Assembly: GCA_965200925.1 (NCBI GenBank)
Contig: OZ241738.1
Location: 1,302,001-1,366,000, forward strand
DNA from: WTGU01 sp965200925
GTDB taxonomy: Bacteria; Pseudomonadota; Alphaproteobacteria; UBA828
Direction: 5' to 3'
Length of the DNA stretch: 64,000 nt
Below, in pieces: positions 42,569 through 49,037 of this stretch. Made by a program: the position numbers and the translations under genes. Position 1 is the first letter of the stretch. The number at the start of each line of letters is the position of its first letter. The notes below the pieces were generated by a model. That model searched no databases, was not told where the DNA came from, and saw only the letters and a list, made by a program, of their open reading frames with translations.

Positions 42569-43881
42569 TGCGCGGGCGCGCCCATGCGGAATCGGCACGG
42601 CGGGTCAGCGACTGTGTGACCGCGCTGCTCCGCGACCAGCCCTTCTTCGGCAGCCTCGCGTTGCGGCTGCCGATCCGCGCCGACGCTTCCCGCGAGACCC
42701 TGGCGAGCGACGGCAAGGACATCCGCTATGCGCCCGGCTGGGTAGCGGAGACGGACGCCGACCGGATCAAGACGGCGCTGGCGCGGGTGGTTCTGGCCTG
42801 TGCGTTGAAGCACCACACGCGGCGGGGAGAACGCGACCCCGAACGCTGGCAGCAAGCCTCGCAGCTGGTGACGCACGGGCTGCTGCGGGATGCGGGGTTC
42901 GTCCTGCCGCCCGACGCCGAGGCCTGGGACGGGCTGAGCGTGGAACAGGCCTACGACAGGCTCCCGGAACCGCCCGAGAGCGCGTCGGCCTCCAAGGGCG
43001 CGCCGCAATCGAACGCCGGCGGCGGTGATGACGGCGGTTCGAGCGACCCGTCCGACGACGACGCTCCGGGGGAACGGGGCGATCCGGGAGCCGGAGACGA
43101 GGCCCCGGCCTCCCCGGCGTCCGGGCAGGCGCCGCCCAGCCACGATCCCAACGGCACCGGCGAGGTCATGGACGCCGCCGCGCGCCGGGACGACGAGGCC
43201 GACGGGGCCGGCGCGGCAGCGGCGGACACCGACGCCGAGGAACAGGCCTGGGACGAGGCCATGCACCAGGCGATGAGCCTCGCCAAGGCGCAAGGCAAGG
43301 TTCCGGGCGCCGTCGGGGAAGAACTCCGGCAGGCCCACCGGAGCACCCTCGACTGGCGCGCGCTGTTGCGCCGCCACATGACCGACGCCGCCCGCCGCGA
43401 CTACAGCTGGAGCGTTCCCAACCGGCGCTTCATCGACGGCGGCCTCTATCTGCCCTCGATCCGCTCGGAAGGGATCGAGACCATCGCCGTCATCGTCGAC
43501 ACCTCCGGCTCGCTGCCGACGGACACGCTGGCCCTGTTCTGGGCCGAAGTGCGGGAGATCGCGGCGGAGCTGCAACCCGAGACCGTCGTGCTTCTCCAGG
43601 TCGATGCCATCTTGCAGGATACCGCCCTCTACGTTTCCGGCGACCTGCCGGAGCGGATCGCGGTCAAGGGACGCGGCGGGACGGACTTCCGGCCGGGTTT
43701 CGCATGGTTCTCGGAACAGGGGATGCGCCCGAGCTGCTGCCTGTACCTGACCGACATGGAGTGCGACCGCTACCCCGAGGCCGAGCCCAACTACCCGGTG
43801 GTCTGGTGCAACTGGGGACCGCCGCCCGGCGAACACAATCGCCAACCCTGGGGTGAACGCATCGACATGGCGGGGCCGTGA
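42568..43881 (+). CDS. VWA-domain protein with degenerate metallopeptidase region (DUF2201-like)
   Basis: A 437-residue protein. Residues 1-120 resemble the N-terminal putative metallopeptidase region of DUF2201 proteins, but where an HExxH site is expected the sequence is VVLACALKHH (74-83), so proteolysis is unlikely. A long acidic Gly/Asp/Pro linker (about 140-230) leads to a VWA-like domain with the MIDAS motif DTSGS at 311-315 and a later TDMECD metal segment. Its ATG overlaps the previous stop. It is the probable partner of the MoxR ATPase. Confidence 0.8.
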   Translation: MRGRAHAESARRVSDCVTALLRDQPFFGSLALRLPIRADASRETLASDGKDIRYAPGWVAETDADRIKTALARVVLACALKHHTRRGERDPERWQQASQLVTHGLLRDAGFVLPPDAEAWDGLSVEQAYDRLPEPPESASASKGAPQSNAGGGDDGGSSDPSDDDAPGERGDPGAGDEAPASPASGQAPPSHDPNGTGEVMDAAARRDDEADGAGAAAADTDAEEQAWDEAMHQAMSLAKAQGKVPGAVGEELRQAHRSTLDWRALLRRHMTDAARRDYSWSVPNRRFIDGGLYLPSIRSEGIETIAVIVDTSGSLPTDTLALFWAEVREIAAELQPETVVLLQVDAILQDTALYVSGDLPERIAVKGRGGTDFRPGFAWFSEQGMRPSCCLYLTDMECDRYPEAEPNYPVVWCNWGPPPGEHNRQPWGERIDMAGP

Positions 43882-43964
43882 GGTTGGTGTTCCGGCGGCC
43901 GACGGATGCGGCAAGCTGGTCCCACGCTCTCCCTCTCGCACTCGTCGCCTTCACGAAAACGGCA

Positions 43965-43993
43965 CTTGGCGAATCAGGAAAGGCATATATGTT
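43965..43993 (+). promoter_or_regulatory. promoter of the AbiE toxin-antitoxin operon
   Basis: CTTGGC and TATGTT are separated by 17 bases in a locally AT-rich stretch after the VWA gene. Transcription would begin around 44000, downstream of an in-frame ATG at 43989 and upstream of the ATG at 44028, supporting the latter as the antitoxin start. Confidence 0.5.
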
Positions 43994-44027
43994 TTCTGAC
44001 GATACGGAACGCGGCGAGGATGGTCCG

Positions 44028-44651
44028 ATGACCCACGTAGCCGACAGGATCATGAAGAGAGTGAGCGCGCACGGCCGGGGACGGTGGGTATGCACGCCGA
44101 AGGACTTTCTCGACCTCGGCAGCCGCCAGGCCATCGATCAGGCCCTTTCGCGCCTCACCAAGGCCGGCCGACTGCGCCGGGCCGGACGCGGCCTCTACGA
44201 CCTGCCGAGAACGAGCGGCGTGCTGAAGCGGCCCGCGCCGGTCGATCTCGACGCCGCCGTCGCGGCCCTCGCGAGGCGGGACGGCATCCGCATCATGCCC
44301 GACGGCGCGGCTGCCGCGCACGGTCTCGGCCTCACCAACGCGGTGCCCGCCAAGGCCAGCTACGCGACGGACGGCGCTTCGAGAACGGTTGAGATCGACG
44401 GAAGGACGATCCGGTTCCGGCACGCGGGCCCCCGCGTCATGCGGTGGGCCGGCCGGCCGGCGGCTTCGGTGGCGCAGGCCCTGCGATGGCTCGGCCCCGA
44501 CGCCGCCGCGGACGCGCAGGTCGTCTCGATGCTGAAGCGCCGCCTTCCCGACGCGGTGAAGCACGACCTGTTCCTGAACAGCCGAGACCTGCCCGGATGG
44601 GCGCTGCCGCTCGTGCGCGACATCGCGATCGACCAGGCGGCGGCGGCATGA
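44028..44651 (+). CDS. abiEi: type IV antitoxin, AbiEi family (DUF6088)
   Basis: A 207-residue protein with an N-terminal winged helix-turn-helix (FLDLGSRQAIDQALSRLTKAGRLRRAGRG split over residues 25-55) and a C-terminal AbiEi-type domain. In AbiE systems this protein represses its own operon and counteracts the nucleotidyltransferase toxin. GAGGA lies seven bases before the ATG. The stop overlaps the toxin start (ATGA), and the antitoxin-first order is the normal one. Confidence 0.85.
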   Translation: MTHVADRIMKRVSAHGRGRWVCTPKDFLDLGSRQAIDQALSRLTKAGRLRRAGRGLYDLPRTSGVLKRPAPVDLDAAVAALARRDGIRIMPDGAAAAHGLGLTNAVPAKASYATDGASRTVEIDGRTIRFRHAGPRVMRWAGRPAASVAQALRWLGPDAAADAQVVSMLKRRLPDAVKHDLFLNSRDLPGWALPLVRDIAIDQAAAA

Positions 44652-45688
44652 AGGAGGATGCCTTCAGGTCCTTTCTTGCCCTTTCGGAACGGGACAGGCG
44701 GGATGTGTTCGAGTCCGCGGCGCGCCGCCTGGACACGTTGCCGGGTCATGTGGAGAAGGATTTCTGGGTCTGTCTCGTCCTCGACACGTTGTACAACCGG
44801 CTTCCCGACGGGCATCCGAGACTGCTCTTCAAGGGCGGGACCTCGCTCTCCAAGGCTTTCGGACTGATCCGGCGGTTCTCCGAAGATATCGATCTCGTCG
44901 TCCATCGCGGCGACCTGGGCTTCGCGGGCGTCCGGGACCCGACCATCCCGGGCGTCCTCTCGAACAAGAAGCGGAATGTGCTGTTCAGGGAACTCGCCCA
45001 GGCGTGCGGCGGCTACGTTCTCGGAGGCTTGACCGCCTCCTTGAAGAAGACGTTCGGCGAGATGGTGAAGGGGTGCGCGGTCCTCCCGGACGAGAACGAC
45101 GGGCAGACGCTTCTCGTCTCCTACCCCACCCTGTATCCGGGCGGCGATACCGCCTATGTGTCTCCGCGCGTGAAGATCGAAGCCGGCGCGCGGTCGGCGC
45201 CGGAACCCAACGTGACCTGCGCCGTCCGCCCCTATGTCGCCGACGACCTGTCCGATTGGCCGTTCGTCGTGGAGAACATCGCGACGATCGCGCCGGAGCG
45301 GACGTATTGGGAGAAACTGCTGATCCTGCACGGCGTGCATTGCGGATACCGGGACGCGAAGCGGCTGCCGGCCGACAAGGATCGGATTTCGCGCCACTAC
45401 TACGACGTCGCGACGATGACAGCGAGCGGGATCGGCGAATCCGTCCTGTCGGACCAAGGCCTGCTGGAGGCGGTCCGGTGCCACAACCTCATCGCCTTCC
45501 GGCAGGCCTGGAAACGGTTCGAGGAAGCCGTTCCCGGATCGGTGCGGCTGGTCCCGCAGCCAGAACTGCGCACGGTGATCGAGCGCGATTACCGGGCCAT
45601 GCAGGGCATGATCCTCGGCGACGTGCCGGCGTTCGAATGGATCATGGACCGGCTTCTCCACGCGGAAACCGTGATAAACCGAACGTGA
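44648..45688 (+). CDS. abiEii: nucleotidyltransferase toxin, AbiEii/AbiGii family
   Basis: A 346-residue nucleotidyltransferase. The motif GGTS at residues 63-66 (LLFKGGTSLSKAF) is followed by the metal-binding EDIDLVV (D80, D82), and a C-terminal helical region contains KDRISRHYYDVATM, as in other AbiEii proteins. Family members cause reversible growth arrest and can abort phage infection; some modify tRNA. All core residues look intact, so the pair is probably functional. Confidence 0.88.
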   Translation: MKEDAFRSFLALSERDRRDVFESAARRLDTLPGHVEKDFWVCLVLDTLYNRLPDGHPRLLFKGGTSLSKAFGLIRRFSEDIDLVVHRGDLGFAGVRDPTIPGVLSNKKRNVLFRELAQACGGYVLGGLTASLKKTFGEMVKGCAVLPDENDGQTLLVSYPTLYPGGDTAYVSPRVKIEAGARSAPEPNVTCAVRPYVADDLSDWPFVVENIATIAPERTYWEKLLILHGVHCGYRDAKRLPADKDRISRHYYDVATMTASGIGESVLSDQGLLEAVRCHNLIAFRQAWKRFEEAVPGSVRLVPQPELRTVIERDYRAMQGMILGDVPAFEWIMDRLLHAETVINRT

Positions 45689-45765
45689 CGGCGGTGGGGC
45701 ATTCTCGAATCCGCCGCGTCGCGAACGTCGTTCGAGGATGACCGGTCGAGGATACGCATTCGATC

Positions 45766-46428
45766 ATGTGCGGCCGCTTCACGCAGACCTTCGCGTGGGA
45801 TCAAGCAGACCTGCTCCTCGGCCTCTCAGGCGCGCCGCAGAACCTGCGCCCCCGCTACAACGTGGCGCCGAGTCAGGATGTAGCGGTCGTTCGGGCTGAC
45901 CGTGACGGTCGCTGCCGTCTTTCGATGCTGCGCTGGGGCTTGGTGCCGGGATGGGCCAAGGACCCGCGCATCGGCCACAAGCTCATCAACGCGCGTTCGG
46001 AGACGGCGCGGGAGAAGCCCTCGTTCCGGTCCGCGTTCGCCTCCCGCCGCTGCCTGGTCCCGACGGACGGGTTCTACGAATGGAAGCGCGAGGGAAGAGC
46101 GAAGCAACCCTGGCTGATCGGCATGAAGGACCGCGAGCCGTTCGCCTTCGCGGGCCTCTGGGAGCGCTGGTCTGCTCCGGTCGGCGGAGCGGAGGCGTTG
46201 GAGACCTTCACCATTCTCACGACGAGCGCCAACGAGACCGTGGCGCCGATCCATCACCGGATGCCGGCGATCCTGGCGCCGGAGGCGTTCGGCCCCTGGC
46301 TCGCGGGCGCGGATGTTGCGCTCGGCCCGTGCCCGCCGGAGACCATGACCGCCTGGTCTGTGAGCACCTTCGTCAACCGTCCAGCGAACGACGATCCGCG
46401 ATGCATCGAGCCGGTCGCTGCGGGGTAA
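45766..46428 (+). CDS. SOS response-associated peptidase (SRAP, YedK/HMCES-like)
   Basis: A 220-residue SRAP protein. It begins MCGRFTQ, exposing C2, which crosslinks to abasic sites in single-stranded DNA. Other conserved segments are RYNVAPSQD, NARSETAREKPSFR, RCLVPTDGFYEWKR and IHHRMPAIL with the catalytic histidine. It shields abasic ssDNA, fitting an element that moves as or exposes single strands. No clear LexA box is seen upstream, although GAACGTCGTTC lies about 35 bases before the ATG. Confidence 0.92.
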   Translation: MCGRFTQTFAWDQADLLLGLSGAPQNLRPRYNVAPSQDVAVVRADRDGRCRLSMLRWGLVPGWAKDPRIGHKLINARSETAREKPSFRSAFASRRCLVPTDGFYEWKREGRAKQPWLIGMKDREPFAFAGLWERWSAPVGGAEALETFTILTTSANETVAPIHHRMPAILAPEAFGPWLAGADVALGPCPPETMTAWSVSTFVNRPANDDPRCIEPVAAG

Positions 46429-46462
46429 CCCCGGGGCGCCGCCGGCCGATACGACGCTTTCG

Positions 46463-46663
46463 ATGACTTCGGACCTCGACATCCGGCGCGCGGCCGTATT
46501 GCTCGCGAAGCACCACGGCGACGGTGCGCCCGCCCATGCCGCGAAGCGCGCGGGCGAACTCCTGGCCGCCGGCGCCCTCGAGGGCCACGGGGTGTGGCTG
46601 CGGATTTCGTCGGCCCTCGAAGAACAGCTCCGCGAGCGCGGCGATCACGAACCGTTGCACTGA
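46463..46663 (+). CDS. small protein, DUF6961-like
   Basis: A 66-residue helical protein starting MTSDLDIRRAAVLLAKHHGD and containing AKRAGELLAAG and VWLRISSALEEQL. Similar small proteins are frequent beside SRAP and other genes on alphaproteobacterial plasmids and prophages. It is 34 bases after SRAP and likely cotranscribed with it. Function is unknown. Confidence 0.6.
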   Translation: MTSDLDIRRAAVLLAKHHGDGAPAHAAKRAGELLAAGALEGHGVWLRISSALEEQLRERGDHEPLH

Positions 46664-46679
46664 GAGGCGATCTCCAAGC

Positions 46680-46702
46680 CGCCCGGGCACCGAGCCCGGG
46701 CG
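46680..46702 (+). terminator. terminator-like hairpin after the SRAP unit
   Basis: A perfect 9-bp stem (CGCCCGGGC and GCCCGGGCG) with loop ACCGA follows the small gene's stop by 16 bases. No T-run follows, so it may be a Rho-type or RNA-stability hairpin rather than a canonical terminator. Confidence 0.5.
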
Positions 46703-46787
46703 TCGTCGGAGCGGGCGGCCCGAGCATCGCGGCGATCCCGTGACCTGCTTTCGCGACCACTGAACCGCTTCGATCCCGCCCGCCGTT

Positions 46788-46857
46788 CGCGCGCCGCCCG
46801 GAGGCCGAGCCGGGCCGGGGAGGGGTGAAGGCGGGGCGCTGCAGAGCGTGTCCGCGT
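46788..46857 (+). repeat. island leader element, copy B
   Basis: Stem 1 is GCCCGG and CCGGGC with an 8-base loop (AGGCCGAG). It is followed by CCGGGGAGGGGTGAAGGCGG and a second hairpin with arms GCGGGGCGCT and AGCGTGTCCGC around GCAG. It lies 116 bases before the ATG at 46974, within an otherwise empty 310-base gap. Confidence 0.65.
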
Positions 46858-46973
46858 CGGCCCCCTTGCCGGCTGACGCTCCTTCATCCCGACATCCCCG
46901 GCCCGAGAGGTCCTGCGCTGGGCCGCGCACGAGACCTGCCGCGTCCCGGCCGCGCCGCATGGAGGTTTCCGAC

Positions 46974-47216
46974 ATGGCGATCACCAACATCACGGACGAG
47001 CACAAGCGCGTCTTCGAGATGCTCGAGAGCGGGGAGTACGGGAACTTCGCGCTGTTCTCGTGCTTCGTGAACGGCGATCCGGCGGTGGCCATCTCCACCG
47101 TCCTGCCCACGCCGCCCGAGGCCCCGGGCGGCGAACCCGGCTACCTCGTCCGGCCCTTGTTCGTCTCGGTCACGCCGACCATGCGGCTGACCGATCACGA
47201 CGGCCGGGCGGCCTGA
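46974..47216 (+). CDS. small conserved element protein, function unknown
   Basis: An 80-residue soluble protein: ITDEHKRVFEMLESGEYGNF, then ALFSCFVNGDPAVAI and FVSVTPTMRLTDHDGR. It resembles short proteins of alphaproteobacterial plasmids (DUF6117-like) without any known activity. GGAGG lies ten bases before the ATG. It ends just before the PP-loop gene start, so the two form one unit behind leader copy B. Confidence 0.65.
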   Translation: MAITNITDEHKRVFEMLESGEYGNFALFSCFVNGDPAVAISTVLPTPPEAPGGEPGYLVRPLFVSVTPTMRLTDHDGRAA

Positions 47217-47219
47217 GCG

Positions 47220-48086
47220 GTGGGCATCGATGATCCCTACCGTATCCCGCGCCCGGCGGTGATTTCCTTCAGCGGCGGGCGGACCTCCGGCTACATGCTC
47301 AAGCACGTCGTCGAGGCTTGCGGGGGCGCGTTGCCGGACGACATCGCGGTGGTGTTCGCGAACACGGGGCTGGAGCATCCGGCGACGCTCGACTTCGTCG
47401 ACACCTGCGCCCGCGCCTGGGGCGTGGCCGTGGTCTGGGTCGAGTACGACTGGGACGCGCCGCACCGGACGCGCATCGTCGATCACCGGAGCGCGTCGCG
47501 AGGCGGCGAGCCGTATGCGGCGCTGATCGGGCGCAAGGGCTTCGTGCCGAACCAAGGCCTTCGCTTCTGCACCGGGTTCCTGAAGCGGGACCGCATCGAG
47601 TCCTACGCCCGCTACCGGCTCGGCCTCAAACGCTGGCACTCCGTGGTAGGCCTGCGCGCCGACGAGCGTTCGCGGGTGCTGCGCCTGCGGGCGCGGGATT
47701 GCGGCGGCCGGACCGGCGCCCACGCCGTGCTGCCGCTGGCGGACGCCGTCGTCGCCGAGCGCGACGTGCTGGCGTGGTGGAAGCGCCAGCCCTTCGATCT
47801 CTCCATCCCCGCCTACGCGGGGAACTGCACCCTCTGCTATCTGAAGGGCCGGGGCAAGCTGCTGCGCCTGATCCGTGAGGACCCGGGTTCCGCCGACTGG
47901 TGGATCGAGCAGGAGCGGCGGGTCTCGAACCGGACCAACGCGGAAGGGCGCGCCTGCAAGAGCATGAAGCGGTTCCGGCTCGGCGAGACCTACGAGGAGC
48001 TGCGCGCCGCCGCGTTCGCCCAGGCCGATCTGTTCGACGACGCGACGGCGGACGCCGACGGGTTCGACTGCCACTGCACCGACTGA
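47220..48086 (+). CDS. PAPS reductase-like PP-loop ATPase
   Basis: A 288-residue protein of the phosphoadenosine phosphosulfate reductase superfamily. The PP-loop SGGRTS at residues 18-23 binds ATP, and FANTGLEHPATLDFV is the second family motif. FCTGFLKRDR and NCTLCYLKGRG contain cysteines that could hold a metal or iron-sulfur cluster. Phage and plasmid members are thought to modify nucleic acids or nucleotides rather than reduce sulfate, and no sulfate genes are near. It starts at GTG, three bases after the previous stop. Confidence 0.82.
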   Translation: MGIDDPYRIPRPAVISFSGGRTSGYMLKHVVEACGGALPDDIAVVFANTGLEHPATLDFVDTCARAWGVAVVWVEYDWDAPHRTRIVDHRSASRGGEPYAALIGRKGFVPNQGLRFCTGFLKRDRIESYARYRLGLKRWHSVVGLRADERSRVLRLRARDCGGRTGAHAVLPLADAVVAERDVLAWWKRQPFDLSIPAYAGNCTLCYLKGRGKLLRLIREDPGSADWWIEQERRVSNRTNAEGRACKSMKRFRLGETYEELRAAAFAQADLFDDATADADGFDCHCTD

Positions 48087-48110
48087 CCCTCGCGGCCCGG
48101 CCGGACGCCA

Positions 48111-48172
48111 TGCGCCGCCCGGAGGCCATGCCGTGCCGTGGGAGGGGTGGAGGTCGGATGCCCGGAGCGGGC
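48111..48172 (+). repeat. island leader element, copy C
   Basis: It shares TGCGCCGCCCGGAGGCC and GGGAGGGGTGGAGGTCGG with the other copies. The first stem has one mismatch (GCCCGG with CCGTGC), while the second is a clean GCCCG-GAG-CGGGC hairpin. It ends 103 bases before the ATG at 48276. Confidence 0.55.
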
Positions 48173-48275
48173 CTCTCCAGCCGAGCCGGACGAGCCTTCC
48201 TGCGGTCCCCGAACGAGTGCCCGGCTCGCGAGCGCCGGCCTTCCCCGCACCAATCCCTCCAGGATGGAGACCGCC

Positions 48276-48665
48276 ATGACCGATCAGTTCCGCATGATCG
48301 ACCTTGCGCCGGGGCAGCGCACGATGACGGTGCGCGCCGCCGACATCGAACGGATCGAGGAACCCGATCCGCACCCCGACCTGTCCTGGCTGGAGCCGGA
48401 CGCCAATCCCGCCAATGCGGAAGCCAACGCCGAGCGCCTCGCGTCCTACCGCGCCGGCGAGTGGTGCTGCATCGGCATCAGGGCGCGGGCCACTTTCCTG
48501 ATCGACCTGGGCCGGGCGGCCCCGACCCGGACCGTCGACAGCCCCGGTCTGTGGGGGATCGAGAGCGACAGCGACCCCGACCACCTCGACCGGGTGTTCG
48601 CCGATGAGACGCAGACGCTGCGCGGCATCCTCGCCAAGCTGAACGTCACGGTGGTCGAGGCGTAG
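48276..48665 (+). CDS. unknown island protein
   Basis: A 129-residue acidic protein containing RIEEPDPHPDLSWLEPDANP and YRAGEWCCIGIRARATFLI; no membrane segment or known motif. It has the stereotyped GGAGACCGCC-ATG start. It is alone behind leader copy C, followed by a possible 48-codon frame. Proteins of this length with GEWxCIGIRA-like text occur on element backbones, but I cannot name a family. Confidence 0.6.
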   Translation: MTDQFRMIDLAPGQRTMTVRAADIERIEEPDPHPDLSWLEPDANPANAEANAERLASYRAGEWCCIGIRARATFLIDLGRAAPTRTVDSPGLWGIESDSDPDHLDRVFADETQTLRGILAKLNVTVVEA

Positions 48666-48687
48666 GACACGCGAGAAGAACAACGCC

Positions 48688-48834
48688 ATGACCGAAGGCG
48701 CGTCGGCCTGCGCCGCCCACATGCGCGAGGCGGCTTCGGCTCTTGCCAAGGCGTCGTCGCCCCTCGATGCCGCGGCCGACCCGATCGACCCCCCGGGCCC
48801 GTCGCGGAACGGGCTCCCGGATCGCGACGGCTGA
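48688..48834 (+). CDS. possible 48-residue protein
   Basis: A short frame starting ATGACCGAAGGC, 22 bases after the preceding gene, with GAGAAG upstream. The product begins MTEGASACAAHMREAASAL, partly helical and alanine-rich, then becomes proline-rich. It ends before leader copy D. The composition is credible but there is no family evidence, so it may be non-coding. Confidence 0.3.
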   Translation: MTEGASACAAHMREAASALAKASSPLDAAADPIDPPGPSRNGLPDRDG

Positions 48835-48907
48835 CCGTCGGCGAACGCCTTCCCCGACCTTCCTACGCCGCCTCGCCGGATTGGCATTTCGATACCGATC
48901 CGCTGCC

Positions 48908-48980
48908 CGCGCGCCGCCCGGAGTCCGAGCCGGGCCGGAGCGGGGCGAAGCCGGACGTCCGAGGAAGGACGCTCCGGCCG
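48908..48980 (+). repeat. island leader element, copy D (parB-like gene)
   Basis: Stem 1 is GCCCGG and CCGGGC around AGTCCGAG. Then come CCGGAGCGGGGCGAAG and a long second hairpin: GCCGGA-CGTCC pairs with GGACG-CTCCGGC around GAGGA. With copy B this is the best pair for defining the consensus. It ends 57 bases before the ParB-like ATG. Confidence 0.65.
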
Positions 48981-49037
48981 TCGATCCCACACCTCGACGG
49001 TCCCACGCGGAACCGTCCGCATTCGAGGAGATCGCCC

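Noticed and set aside
45700..45765. GAACGTCGTTC before the SRAP gene as a LexA box
   Set aside because: It is an inverted repeat and does not fit the direct GTTC-N7-GTTC spacing expected in Alphaproteobacteria.
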